From Ruminococcus sp. AF41-9 (GTDB taxonomy: Bacteria; Bacillota; Clostridia; Lachnospirales; Lachnospiraceae): 64,000 nt of DNA. The notes beneath the pieces were generated by a model. It saw nothing but the letters and a program-made list of their open reading frames with translations. It did no database searches and was not told the DNA's origin. Each line of letters opens with the position of its first letter. Position 1 is the first letter of the stretch. This document shows, piece by piece, positions 9,215 to 16,551 of the stretch. A program made the position numbers and the translations under genes. The stretch spans positions 1 to 64,000 of the forward strand of contig NZ_QUDO01000013.1 in the NCBI RefSeq assembly GCF_003477525.1, given 5' to 3'.

Positions 9215-9475
9215 TTATTTCTCTGTTCTAAAATTGAGGACAGCCATCATCAGTTTGGCTTGCAGCCGTTCCCGAATGTCGTTGTCTATACCAAAATAAA
9301 CATTTCCACGCTCGTCATATAACTTTCGCATGGATAAACGGGCTATGTAACCGCTGAAATGCTGCAAGACCATTTTCATAGCGTCCGGGTCGCCCTTTGT
9401 CGCTGCCACAATGACAGGATAAGGAACAAGGGCATTTTCCGGGTAGCCGGGTTGATTACCATTCGTCCCATTCAT
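9215..9475 (-). CDS. Helix-turn-helix conjugation regulator (Tn916 Orf8-like)
   Basis: 86-aa protein matching the Tn916 ORF8 / HTH_16 pattern: 'VIVAATKGDPDAMKMVLQHF', an 'RKLYDERGNVYFGIDND' segment and a C-terminal 'LQAKLMMAVLNF' helix. A related protein is encoded at 17921-18190. It overlaps the end of the sigma-like gene by 20 nt and shares its transcript. ATG 9475 is preferred over ATG 9481 because GGAGG then lies 9 nt upstream. In Tn916, Orf7 and Orf8 drive transcription of the excision/transfer genes; that role is inferred here. Confidence 0.85.
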   Translation of the reverse strand: MNGTNGNQPGYPENALVPYPVIVAATKGDPDAMKMVLQHFSGYIARLSMRKLYDERGNVYFGIDNDIRERLQAKLMMAVLNFRTEK

Positions 9476-9896
9476 CAGCATTTTCCTCCAAATATTTTCT
9501 TAATTGTTCAAAAGAGCTTGTCCGTCTGTACTGTATTGTGCTTCTCGGTGTATTGAGCAACTCTGCAATTTCTGTATCGCTCATTCCCTCGAAATAATAC
9601 AGCAATATGGCTTTGCGCTTTTCTTCCGGCAAAGTACGGATTGCTTCAAGAAGCAGCTTCGGCGTGATTTTCTTTCCGGCTTTTTCAAAGACGGTTTCAG
9701 CAGTTTCCCGTTTGAAATATTCATCAAAGGTATGTAGCTGTCGCGCTTCATCTAAGGTCATGTCGGAAAAGGTTACTTCCTTTGCCTTATGTGTACGAAG
9801 CTCTCTATGAGCGTCGCACGCTTCATTGTGCAATACCGCATTGCAATACTTCTGAAAAGAACATTGCTTATAAAACTCCCTGCTATTAGGTTCCAC
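9456..9896 (-). CDS. Sigma-70-like regulator (Tn916 Orf7-like)
   Basis: 146-aa sigma factor-like protein with a C-terminal sigma-region-4 HTH: 'LPEEKRKAILLYYFEGMSD' then 'EIAELLNTPRSTIQYRRTSS'. A GTG start at 9896 is preferred because AAAGGAGGTGAGAAT lies immediately upstream at ideal spacing; the longer ORF to 9977 lacks this. In Tn916, Orf7 with Orf8 activates transcription toward xis/int and the transfer genes. A leader ORF and hairpins lie upstream on the same strand (10021-10275), suggesting attenuation control. Confidence 0.87.
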   Translation of the reverse strand: MEPNSREFYKQCSFQKYCNAVLHNEACDAHRELRTHKAKEVTFSDMTLDEARQLHTFDEYFKRETAETVFEKAGKKITPKLLLEAIRTLPEEKRKAILLYYFEGMSDTEIAELLNTPRSTIQYRRTSSFEQLRKYLEENADEWDEW

Positions 9897-10020
9897 ATTC
9901 TCACCTCCTTTCTTGTTGAAAGTTGGTGGTGCTTCCCCCTTTTCGCGGGGTAATACGGAGCCTTGAAAAAATGCCAAATATTTTCGGAAATTTTTTCAAA
10001 AATTTTTTTAAGCATACAAA

Positions 10021-10056
10021 ATGCGCCCGTCCGCAAAAAAACGCGGACAGGCGCAT
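10021..10056 (-). terminator. Attenuator-like hairpin ahead of the sigma-like gene
   Basis: ATGCGCC + GTCCGC (10021-10034) pairs with GCGGAC + GGCGCAT (10043-10056) around an A-rich loop, with one bulged base. Read on the minus strand the stem is followed by TTTTG. It lies between the 33-aa leader ORF and the orf7-like gene, where an attenuator would be expected. Confidence 0.6.
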
Positions 10057-10083
10057 AGGAACAATAAAAAGTATTTAGATGAT

Positions 10084-10185
10084 TTAATAGTTCATATCTA
10101 AGGGTAGGAATATCCCCGGTGGCGGTCGGGCTTTTTTTGATAAATCAAAGAATGTAAGAATTTGTTGATGTGGTTTATAACTCAT
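10084..10185 (-). CDS. 33-aa leader peptide with polyproline motif
   Basis: Short ORF MSYKPHQQIL...KKARPPPGIFL...MNY (33 aa) starting at ATG 10185. TAGGAGG sits 8-9 nt upstream, a much better RBS than most genes here. That RBS lies in the loop of a GGCGGCT/AGCCGCC hairpin (10187-10208). The peptide holds Pro-Pro-Pro, a known ribosome-slowing sequence that depends on EF-P. Just after its stop is the terminator-like hairpin at 10021-10056, then the orf7/orf8/xis/int genes. The layout resembles leader-peptide attenuation as known for tet(M) on Tn916 and for erm genes, though I do not recognise this peptide. Confidence 0.6.
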   Translation of the reverse strand: MSYKPHQQILTFFDLSKKARPPPGIFLPLDMNY

Positions 10186-10186
10186 G

Positions 10187-10275
10187 GCGGCTACCTCCTA
10201 AAGCCGCCATGTCTACATGGTTAAGGGTCGTCGTACAGACAAAAAGAAACGGCGGCTCTGAAAATCAAAGCCGCC
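10187..10275 (-). promoter_or_regulatory. Four-arm competing hairpins upstream of the leader ORF
   Basis: The 7-mer pair GGCGGCT/AGCCGCC occurs as two hairpins: 10251-10257/10269-10275 and 10187-10193/10202-10208. In the minus-strand RNA the first hairpin is followed by GTTTCTTTTT (10250-10240), a terminator for the ABC operon. Because all arms share one sequence, the second arm can also pair with the third. That would undo both the terminator and the hairpin enclosing the leader RBS. A small palindrome CCATGT/ACATGG (10207-10220) lies between. Confidence 0.55.
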
Positions 10276-10359
10276 GAAATAGAATAGGCGCGTGAAAATA
10301 TGGCTGCTCTGCGACGGCTTTTTTTCTTTGCCGTCGTCCGGCAGATGTTGGTTGTATCA

Positions 10360-11097
10360 TTACTTATTTTTGATTGTTTTTTTAGATGTTAAAATCAAGA
10401 CAGAAAACAATCCACAAAAGAACAAACTCATAAGGCTAATAATGATTTCTCCAAAGGTGGCAGAATAATAGCCGGAAATATTGAATGTAGCAGTAATAGG
10501 ATAGCAAGCCGAAAGAACATCGGATATACTTGTGAATAATCCTGCAAAAGAATAAATTACTGTAAAAATCAAAGCAAGCCAATAGCCTTTCTTTATTCTT
10601 GATACAACCGCAATAACAGGTGCAATAGCAAAGAAAATTCCAATGCCGTCAAGTAAATAGATTTTGAAAAAACTTAAAATCATTTTGATAGACAAGCCCC
10701 TAAAATGCAAAATAACTTCAACTAAAAATGTAATGCCGAAAAGCAGCAAATAAAAGAGTACGCTAAATGCAAAAGTAATAAGTAATTTTGCAATCGTCAT
10801 TTTAGCTTCACTTATAGGAATTAAACGTAATGATTTAATAGTATCTTCTTGTTCCTCACGACAAATCATATAGCTCCCAAAAAGTGCAATAACCGCAGGA
10901 AGAACAAAAAAAGTTGCTAAAGACTGTGCTGCGTTCATAAACCACCCTGCGTCATCTATATAGCGTTTTTCCCCAAAAGAAAACTGCCCTTGAGTAAAAA
11001 CAATAATTGCAACCATAATAACTGCGAATATGGCGACCAACACAATTTTTGAACGTCGGAGTTTTTGATGTTCTGCCCAAATCAATTCTTTCATCAT
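10360..11097 (-). CDS. ABC-2 permease, lantibiotic-immunity type (LanG-like)
   Basis: 245-aa membrane protein with six predicted helices and the family's N-terminal cytosolic start 'WAEHQKLRRSK' followed by a membrane segment. An 'ICREEQEDTIKSLRLIPIS' loop is typical of the ABC-2/LanEG permeases that work with a LanF ATPase. It is the last of four ABC genes on the minus strand, 8 nt after its neighbour. Probable role: part of an inner-membrane exporter that removes a lantibiotic or similar cell-envelope peptide. Substrate unknown. A terminator follows (10251-10275). Confidence 0.85.
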   Translation of the reverse strand: MMKELIWAEHQKLRRSKIVLVAIFAVIMVAIIVFTQGQFSFGEKRYIDDAGWFMNAAQSLATFFVLPAVIALFGSYMICREEQEDTIKSLRLIPISEAKMTIAKLLITFAFSVLFYLLLFGITFLVEVILHFRGLSIKMILSFFKIYLLDGIGIFFAIAPVIAVVSRIKKGYWLALIFTVIYSFAGLFTSISDVLSACYPITATFNISGYYSATFGEIIISLMSLFFCGLFSVLILTSKKTIKNK

Positions 11098-11105
11098 TCA
11101 ATCAC

Positions 11106-11837
11106 TCACTTTCTATGCTTTAAGGAAATGTACGCAAATACGATAGAAACAATAGTCCATATACCGATACAAAAAAGTGCAGCCGGAATATTGACTTCCT
11201 GTGCCAAAATAACACCGGGAATATCTCGCATGATAATTGCTGTTGCACTGGATAGAGGGTGTAGGTACATATTAACCATAAGCAAAATAAAGCTAAGAAA
11301 GGTGTAAACCAGTGTCACACATACAGGAAGTATATAGTTCTTCCCGGCAGCTGCAACCGCTAAAAGTGGTAATATGGAAAATGCGGTAAGTATGGCGATT
11401 TCAATACATTTCTTAAATAGATAACTGATACTATTCCATTCAAAGGTTATATAACCGGGAAGCATACCGAAAAATACAGACGCTATGGCTGTAAGCAACA
11501 TAAAACAAACGGAATAAGACAGTACAACAATAAATTTGCTAAAAAAATATCCTGTCTTGCTAATCGGTATAATCCACAACTGTTTGAGCATATCGTTTTG
11601 ATTTTCGTCATACATGAGCATAGTAGAAACCAAACCTAATACAACAGGAAGTATAATCCAAGCTGTATAGCTGAATGTAGTCCACTTATAAAATTGTAAT
11701 GATTCAATAACTGTTTTATCAGCACTTCTGAAATAAAAGACTGCAAGAAGTGGCATGAAAAGAGCGGATAACAGCATTAACACAATAAATTTTTTTCGAC
11801 GCAGTTTAAGAAACTCTGCCTGTATCAGCCTAAGCAA
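11106..11837 (-). CDS. ABC-2 permease, lantibiotic-immunity type (LanE-like)
   Basis: 243 aa, six hydrophobic segments. It begins 'MLRLIQAEFLKLRRKKFI', the usual start of MutE/LanE-type permeases, and shares the 'MYDENQNDMLKQLWIIPIS' loop with the other two permeases in this operon. It overlaps the 3' end of the ATPase gene by 8 nt and precedes the second permease by 8 nt, so all are co-translated. It probably forms a heteromeric channel with 10360-11097 or with 12769-13536. Three permeases with one ATPase resembles the CprABC type of antimicrobial-peptide transporter in Clostridia, but has one subunit extra. Confidence 0.85.
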   Translation of the reverse strand: MLRLIQAEFLKLRRKKFIVLMLLSALFMPLLAVFYFRSADKTVIESLQFYKWTTFSYTAWIILPVVLGLVSTMLMYDENQNDMLKQLWIIPISKTGYFFSKFIVVLSYSVCFMLLTAIASVFFGMLPGYITFEWNSISYLFKKCIEIAILTAFSILPLLAVAAAGKNYILPVCVTLVYTFLSFILLMVNMYLHPLSSATAIIMRDIPGVILAQEVNIPAALFCIGIWTIVSIVFAYISLKHRK

Positions 11838-12756
11838 TTCCTTCTCCTCCTGTGATTTTTTTGAAATAGTCCTCTAATGTATCATTGCATAGCTGAGAAC
11901 TGATAACAGCTATATCCTGTACCACAAGAGCTTTATTGACAGCAGCCATATCCAACGAAGTGTCATAAATCCGCAGGGTGTGTTCGTCCTGTACGGAATA
12001 TTCGGTAACCCCAAACTGCCTTTCCAAAACAAGAGAAGTTTTCGGTATATCAGAAACTTGCAGAAGTATATACTTACTGTTTTTCTTTTGCAGCTCATTC
12101 ATGCTGTTTTCTTCCAGTAGTACACCATGGTCAATAATGCCGATGTCATCAGCCAGTAGTGCAATTTCGGACAGAATATGACTGGAAATAAGAATTGTTT
12201 TTCCACGCTCGATACTTAAAGTCTTAATAAAGTCCCTTACTTCTGCAATGCCTATCGGGTCAAGACCGTTTGTAGGTTCATCTAAGATTAGCAGTTCCGG
12301 GTCATGTAAAATAGCATTTGCTATTCCAAGACGCTGCTTCATTCCAAGAGAATACTTGCTAAACAATTTTTTATCCCGATAAGGCAGACCGACAATCTCC
12401 AAGGCGTTTTTTACTGCATTTGGCGCAGCAGTACCGCGCAGTTTTGCAAATATCTCCAAGTTTTCCGTACCTGTTAAATTCGGATAAAAGCCGGGTGTTT
12501 CAATAATAGCACCAATCCGGGGATATACTCTTTTTTCCCTCCCTTTGATATTTTGACCGAATACGTCTACTTCGCCGGAAGTAATATCGGTCAACCCCAA
12601 AATCATTTTCATAATTGTGGTTTTACCCGCCCCATTACGCCCCAACAGCCCATATATCTGTCCTTGTTTCACATGGATATTAACAGAATTGACTACCGTT
12701 TGCTCTCCATAAGTTTTTGTCAGTTGTTTTGTTTCAATTACATATTTATTCATCAT
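11830..12756 (-). CDS. ABC ATPase, lantibiotic-immunity type (LanF/BcrA-like)
   Basis: 308-aa ATPase with Walker A (GRNGAGKTT), signature 'YSLGMKQRLGIA', Walker B (LLILDEPTNGLDP) and H-loop (ISSHIL). The usual Q-loop Gln is replaced: the segment reads 'GAIIETPGFYPNLT', an 'E-loop', which is known as a hallmark of LanF lantibiotic-immunity ATPases. The C-terminal extension (~220-308) is typical of BcrA/LanF. It is placed between permease genes. Likely function: energising export of a lantibiotic- or bacitracin-like peptide, giving the ICE host a resistance advantage. Confidence 0.9.
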   Translation of the reverse strand: MMNKYVIETKQLTKTYGEQTVVNSVNIHVKQGQIYGLLGRNGAGKTTIMKMILGLTDITSGEVDVFGQNIKGREKRVYPRIGAIIETPGFYPNLTGTENLEIFAKLRGTAAPNAVKNALEIVGLPYRDKKLFSKYSLGMKQRLGIANAILHDPELLILDEPTNGLDPIGIAEVRDFIKTLSIERGKTILISSHILSEIALLADDIGIIDHGVLLEENSMNELQKKNSKYILLQVSDIPKTSLVLERQFGVTEYSVQDEHTLRIYDTSLDMAAVNKALVVQDIAVISSQLCNDTLEDYFKKITGGEGIA

Positions 12757-12768
12757 ATATCCTCACTT

Positions 12769-13536
12769 TCAATAGGTCTGTTTCCGCAATGCAAGTACGG
12801 AAACAATGGCTGAAATACTTCCAATTACCAAAAGAGAAATTAAACAGATATTCGGAGATATAGTTATTTCTATTCCTCCCGCCCATTTCTTAACCATTTC
12901 TGCTGCGTCAGATGAAATATAGGGATAAATTCCCATAACACTCGCCAGTGGGTGCAGTCCCATAATCCCCGACGGAATAAGCACGACAGGCACAAGATAA
13001 AGTAATGCAGCCCCAATCGGTAGAACATATCCCTTTGCCAATGTTGCTAAAAAAATAACGGGGAGCATTGCAAGTGGAACTAACACGCCACCGGCTAAAA
13101 ATAATAATCCCGCCTGTAAAATTGTTTCCGTATTCAAATCTGTAAAGCCGCCTGCAAGAAAGCCGCCAAGAATACAGATTGCAAAAGTAAGCAGACATAG
13201 TGCTAATGACATAAAAATTACCACTGCTATCTTTGAAAAATAAAGTTGCGTTTTGGAAATCGGAATAATCAGAAGTCCTTTTAAGGTATCATTTTTCTGT
13301 TCATCAAAGAACAATGTGGTTGCAAACATACTCAACACAATAGGCAGAAACAAACTTGTAAGGTTCTTAAATGCCAATGTGTATAAATCACTAAAACTAT
13401 TCATTAGTGAGCTACTTCTTGATATACTGAAAGCACGTTCAACTGCGAATATTCCTAAAATTGCAGTTAGAATAAAGATACCTAAGACTGTCTTATTGCG
13501 TTTCCATTTCAGCATTTCAGTAGAAATGATAGTCAT
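12769..13536 (-). CDS. ABC-2 permease, first gene of the peptide-resistance operon
   Basis: 255-aa permease. Six hydrophobic segments follow an N-terminal 'STEMLKWKRNKT' amphipathic start. It has the family loop 'FFDEQKNDTLKGLLIIPIS', nearly the same as in the other two permeases of the operon. ATG 13536 is preferred over 13563 because GGAGG lies just upstream in the mRNA. It is 12 nt ahead of the ATPase gene. The promoter region upstream has three 11-bp-spaced direct repeats (13575-13604), a likely response-regulator operator. Confidence 0.85.
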   Translation of the reverse strand: MTIISTEMLKWKRNKTVLGIFILTAILGIFAVERAFSISRSSSLMNSFSDLYTLAFKNLTSLFLPIVLSMFATTLFFDEQKNDTLKGLLIIPISKTQLYFSKIAVVIFMSLALCLLTFAICILGGFLAGGFTDLNTETILQAGLLFLAGGVLVPLAMLPVIFLATLAKGYVLPIGAALLYLVPVVLIPSGIMGLHPLASVMGIYPYISSDAAEMVKKWAGGIEITISPNICLISLLVIGSISAIVSVLALRKQTY

Positions 13537-13561
13537 TGTCTTTTCCTCCTTTCTACCTCCC

Positions 13562-13604
13562 ATTATATAGTATCAACCTTGCCATAACCTTGCCGAAACC
13601 TTGC
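13562..13604 (-). promoter_or_regulatory. Promoter with three 11-bp-spaced operator repeats
   Basis: AACCTTGC occurs at 13575-13582, 13586-13593 and 13597-13604; on the coding strand this is GCAAGGTT repeated every 11 bp, one DNA turn. A TATAAT -10 box lies immediately downstream (13567-13562). At 17-nt spacing the -35 is poor (AGGTTA), as expected for an activator-dependent promoter. OmpR-family regulators bind such in-phase direct repeats, so the adjacent response regulator (14566-15264) is the natural ligand (inference). Confidence 0.75.
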
Positions 13605-13626
13605 TTTTTTCTTGTTTTATAACAGG

Positions 13627-13653
13627 AAAGCCCCGCATTATTTACAGGGCTTT
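13627..13653 (-). terminator. Hairpin at the 3' end of the sensor kinase
   Basis: AAAGCCC (13627-13633) pairs with GGGCTTT (13647-13653). The kinase stop codon (13642-13644) lies in the loop. It separates the two-component transcript from the inducible ABC promoter. Confidence 0.5.
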
Positions 13654-14295
13654 GGGAAGCAATATAGTAAATACAGTCCCTTTATCAGAGCTGTTTTCAG
13701 CGGTAATGGTTCCTTTGTGAACACTGATAAGCTCTTTCGCAATCGCCAGTCCTAAACCATTTCCCTTTGCAGACCGCGACTGGTCGCACTGGTACATTCT
13801 TTCAAAAATATGTGGCAGCTTGTCGGGAGCTATTCCTTTTCCATTATCTGAAATTATAATTTTAGCTTGTTGTATATCTTCACAAATATGCAGTGCCATT
13901 TTATCTCCCGCACTATGGATAATAATATTTTGAAAAAGATTGTTAAGTACGCGGGTATATGCGTTTACATCTATGCGAATAAAATACTCTGTTTCGGGTA
14001 TGACAAACTCATATTCAAAATGATTGCTTTCTAAGACGGGAATCCAATCCGCTATAATGTTGCGGGATAACTCGTTAAGGTCAAATTTTTCAAAATGAAA
14101 AATCTGCTCTCCGGAATCCAGTTTTACCCATTCAAACAAATTTTCTACAAAGGATTTCATATAGTGGGCTTTTTCATGTGCGACATGGATATATTCGTCC
14201 TTTTCCTCTCCAATAACAATTTTGTTTTCAACCGCTTCCAGATAACCTACAAGAGAAGCAAGCGGGGTCTTTACATCATGTGAAAGACTTGTCAT
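13642..14295 (-). CDS. Histidine kinase, catalytic half (split gene)
   Basis: 217-aa kinase core starting MTSLSHDVKTPLASL: DHp with phospho-acceptor His6, then HATPase_c with N box ('NNLFQNIIIHS'), G1 (DNGKGIAPDKLP), F box (IFERMYQ) and G2 (KGNGLGLAIAKELI). It lacks the membrane part, which is encoded by the ORF just upstream (14295-14564) in another frame. The junction is TGATG, the upstream stop overlapping this ATG. An 'L-MTSLSHDVKTP' continuity is normal in intact kinases, so one base has probably been lost near 14298. Either a frameshifted gene or a coupled two-subunit kinase. Confidence 0.8.
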   Translation of the reverse strand: MTSLSHDVKTPLASLVGYLEAVENKIVIGEEKDEYIHVAHEKAHYMKSFVENLFEWVKLDSGEQIFHFEKFDLNELSRNIIADWIPVLESNHFEYEFVIPETEYFIRIDVNAYTRVLNNLFQNIIIHSAGDKMALHICEDIQQAKIIISDNGKGIAPDKLPHIFERMYQCDQSRSAKGNGLGLAIAKELISVHKGTITAENSSDKGTVFTILLPKAL

Positions 14296-14564
14296 CAGCG
14301 TTTATATGCCTGTTCAGATTGTCTTTGCCGTATAAGCTGCGCCTGACTGTTTACTGCTATTTTGTTAATGTCATAGCAAATTGTTTTTGTCATATCGTTT
14401 TCGCCTGCTAAAATACGTCGGTTCAAATTCCCGCCCTTTATATCCTCTAAGGCGTCTTTTATCAGCGCAAGCTGTGTCCGCACACGCCGTAAGACAAAAA
14501 GGAGATACATAATAATAAGCAGCATAAGGGCTATCACTATGAAAAGATAAACATTTATATCCAT
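14295..14564 (-). CDS. Histidine kinase, membrane half (split gene)
   Basis: 89 aa: one membrane helix (residues ~5-23) and a HAMP-like linker with 'DALEDIKGGNLNRRI' ending '..QSEQAYKR'. This is the N-terminus of a VanS/CprK-like small kinase. ATG 14564 has AAGGAGG at correct spacing and begins 1 nt after the response regulator stop. Its own stop overlaps the ATG of the catalytic half. Without the second ORF it cannot signal; restoring one base would give a kinase of about 310 aa. Confidence 0.75.
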   Translation of the reverse strand: MDINVYLFIVIALMLLIIMYLLFVLRRVRTQLALIKDALEDIKGGNLNRRILAGENDMTKTICYDINKIAVNSQAQLIRQRQSEQAYKR

Positions 14565-14565
14565 G

Positions 14566-15264
14566 TTACGCCTCCTTGTTAAAACGGTAGCCGACACCCC
14601 GGACAGTTAAAATGTAAAAGGGGTGGTCGGGGTCTGGCTCAATCTTTTTCCTTAATTTGCTAATAAAAGACATAATATTGCTATCATCAAAAGCGTATTC
14701 TTCCTCCCATACCTGTGAATAAATTTGTTTTTTGGTAAATACTCGTCCTTTGTTGGAAGCAAGAAAGAGAAGTAAATCAAATTCTTTTCCTGTAAGCAAA
14801 ACGGGAATATCTTTGACCGTAACTGTACGATTTAATTTGTCAATTACCATATCTTTCAACGATATGCTGTCTATGTCTGCCGTAAAGGGGTTTAAGGTGG
14901 TATATCGCCGGATAAGGGAATTGACACGCGCCAAAAGCTCGTTAATACCAAATGGCTTTGTCAAGTAGTCGTCTGCTCCCAGTCGCAGACCGAAAACCTT
15001 ATCTTCTTCGCTGCTTTTTGCAGTAAGCATAAGCACCGGGATATTGCTTTTATCTCTAATTTTTTGGAGAATCTGAAACCCGTCTATATCCGGCAGCATT
15101 ACGTCCAAAATAATAAGGGAATAGCTATCTTTATTTTCATCAATTAGACGAACCCCCTCAATACCGTTATATACAGTTACGGCTGATAATTTTTCCTGCT
15201 CTATACACTTTTTCATAAGAGCGCAAAGCTCTTTATCATCATCTATAATCAAAACTTTATTCAT
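14566..15264 (-). CDS. OmpR-family response regulator of the ABC operon
   Basis: 232-aa response regulator. Acidic pocket 'LIIDDDKE', phospho-acceptor Asp in 'LIILDVMLPDIDGF', Lys in 'DYLTKPFG', and a winged-helix C-terminus ('LTGKEFDLLLFLASNKGRVF', 'VRGVGYRFN'). I chose ATG 15264 because AAGGAGC lies at proper spacing; the upstream ATGs have none. It is followed by the kinase halves and, 1.1 kb on, by the ABC promoter bearing three direct repeats. By analogy with CprRK-CprABC of Clostridioides difficile it should activate the transporter in response to a cationic peptide. Confidence 0.92.
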   Translation of the reverse strand: MNKVLIIDDDKELCALMKKCIEQEKLSAVTVYNGIEGVRLIDENKDSYSLIILDVMLPDIDGFQILQKIRDKSNIPVLMLTAKSSEEDKVFGLRLGADDYLTKPFGINELLARVNSLIRRYTTLNPFTADIDSISLKDMVIDKLNRTVTVKDIPVLLTGKEFDLLLFLASNKGRVFTKKQIYSQVWEEEYAFDDSNIMSFISKLRKKIEPDPDHPFYILTVRGVGYRFNKEA

Positions 15265-15445
15265 GGTGCAGCTCCTTTCCTTGTTTTGTTCTCCCATCAA
15301 TCGGTTTTTCTGCGTCTTTTGGTATCAACCACATATACCCAAGCTTTGAAACACCCGGTATGCGGTTATCTCTGCAAAGTATCTGTACACGTCGTTCAGA
15401 AATCCCCCATTTCTTCGCTGCTTCGGGGCAAGACATATATTCCAT
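15257..15445 (-). CDS. Small helix-turn-helix DNA-binding protein
   Basis: 62-aa protein with a MerR/excisionase-type fold: 'YMSCPEAAKKWGISERRVQI' then 'CRDNRIPGVSKLGYMWLIP'. ATG 15445 has AAAGGA upstream; the longer ORF to 15472 is less likely. It overlaps the response regulator start by 8 nt and is probably first gene of that operon. Such proteins occur often as small regulators next to ICE cargo. It diverges from the XRE regulator at 15606, so the shared intergenic region likely holds both promoters. Confidence 0.75.
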   Translation of the reverse strand: MEYMSCPEAAKKWGISERRVQILCRDNRIPGVSKLGYMWLIPKDAEKPIDGRTKQGKELHHE

Positions 15446-15605
15446 AACACTAAAGTCCTTTCTACAAATCATATCAGTATAATTATAGTCGGATACACGA
15501 ACAATAGCAAGTATACAGATATGAATTATTATGGCTAATTAGCGGAACTGTATAGACATATCCAAGAAGAAAGGGGAACAGTAAAATGTAACTGGGTGAA
15601 TAAAT

Positions 15606-15977
15606 ATGGCAAAAAGACCAGTAGAAAAATATGACTTCAAAGCATTTGGAGAAGCAATAAAAGCTGCGCGGACGGGACGCAAGGAAAGCCGTAAACAGGT
15701 AAGTGATGAAATGTATATTTCCCCTCGCTACCTTGCGAATATTGAAAATAAAGGACAACACCCCAGTCTGCAAATCTTTTTTGAGCTTATGCTCCGTTAC
15801 AATATATCCGTAGACCAGTTTCTTTTAGATACGCCCGCCGGAAAAGATACAAAGCGGCGGCAGCTCGACGCTCTCCTTGATGATATGAGCGATAACGGCA
15901 TACGGATTGTAACAGCAACCGCAAAGGAAATTTCAGAAGTCGAAAAAGAGGACAATAAAAACGTCCGGCAAAATTGA
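15606..15977 (+). CDS. XRE-family transcriptional regulator
   Basis: 123 aa with an N-terminal HTH_3/XRE domain ('FGEAIKAARTGRKESRKQVS', 'YISPRYLANIENKGQHPSLQ') and a C-terminal helical tail that may dimerise. It is encoded divergently from the cargo regulators and lies upstream of the oriT candidate and the mobilisation genes. Members in Tn1549-like elements are thought to be repressors of transfer or cargo genes; this is inference. The RBS is weak (GGGTGA before ATAAATATG). Confidence 0.85.
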   Translation: MAKRPVEKYDFKAFGEAIKAARTGRKESRKQVSDEMYISPRYLANIENKGQHPSLQIFFELMLRYNISVDQFLLDTPAGKDTKRRQLDALLDDMSDNGIRIVTATAKEISEVEKEDNKNVRQN

Positions 15978-16101
15978 ATATGGATTTTCGGAAGCGTTGT
16001 AATCTTTTTTGAGATTACAGCGTTTTTCTTTTGTATAAGTTCGGCAAAATGGCTTTTTCTTCGTAGAGGGAAATAAGGGCATAAAAGATAAAAACTTTCT
16101 T

Positions 16102-16200
16102 AGCAAGCATAGGAAAAGAGTACCCTTTTCCGTATTTTCGCCCTCTTGCCCTGCGGTGCGTCGGTTGAAAATTGCTTGTTGGGAAGTGTCCCAAACCCTC
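16102..16200 (+). repeat. oriT candidate, copy A (inverted partner at 24167-24265)
   Basis: This ~99-bp stretch lies just upstream of mobC and the relaxase gene. Its outer parts (16102-16132 and 16172-16200) recur exactly, in reverse orientation, at 24235-24265 and 24167-24195, while the middle differs. Each half contains a small hairpin: GGAAAA-AGTAC-TTTTCC and GGGA-AGTG-TCCC. Position, conservation and stem-loops fit an origin of transfer. The nick site cannot be assigned from sequence alone. Confidence 0.6.
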
Positions 16201-16221
16201 AAAGCGGAAAGGAGCGATTGC

Positions 16222-16551
16222 ATGAACGGACGCAAAAGAAAAGTACAAATCAAATTCTATGTAACAGAGGAAGAACGGGCGTTGATTGAGCAGAAAATGA
16301 AGCTCGTTCCTACCCAAAACATGGCGGCGTATCTTCGCAAGATTGCCATTGACGGCTATATCATTCAGACAGACCATAGCGATATAAAAGCCATGACAGC
16401 GGAGATACAGAAAATCGGGGTCAACATCAATCAGATTGCAAAGCGCGTCAATGCGACAGGCAGCGTCTACCAAGAGGACATAGAGGAAATAAAGGGGGTG
16501 CTTGCGGAGATATGGCGGTTACAAAGATTAAGCCTATTAAAAGCACGTTGA
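16222..16551 (+). CDS. MobC-like relaxosome accessory protein
   Basis: 109-aa basic protein with a ribbon-helix-helix-like N-terminus ('RKVQIKFYVTEEERALIEQK', 'NMAAYLRKIAIDGY') and the MobC family stretch 'KIGVNINQIAKRVNATGSVY'. Family members help the relaxase open oriT. ATG 16222 has AAAGGAG at good spacing; the upstream in-frame start at 16156 lies within the oriT candidate. It overlaps the relaxase start by 40 nt. Confidence 0.88.
   Translation: MNGRKRKVQIKFYVTEEERALIEQKMKLVPTQNMAAYLRKIAIDGYIIQTDHSDIKAMTAEIQKIGVNINQIAKRVNATGSVYQEDIEEIKGVLAEIWRLQRLSLLKAR

Noticed and set aside
8862..9231. Plus-strand ORFs upstream of xis
   Set aside because: Two overlapping frames with unlikely composition, opposite to the int-xis transcript and without RBS.
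10360..15445. Complete lantibiotic biosynthesis locus
   Set aside because: Only transporter and two-component genes are present; no precursor, LanB/C/M or protease gene.
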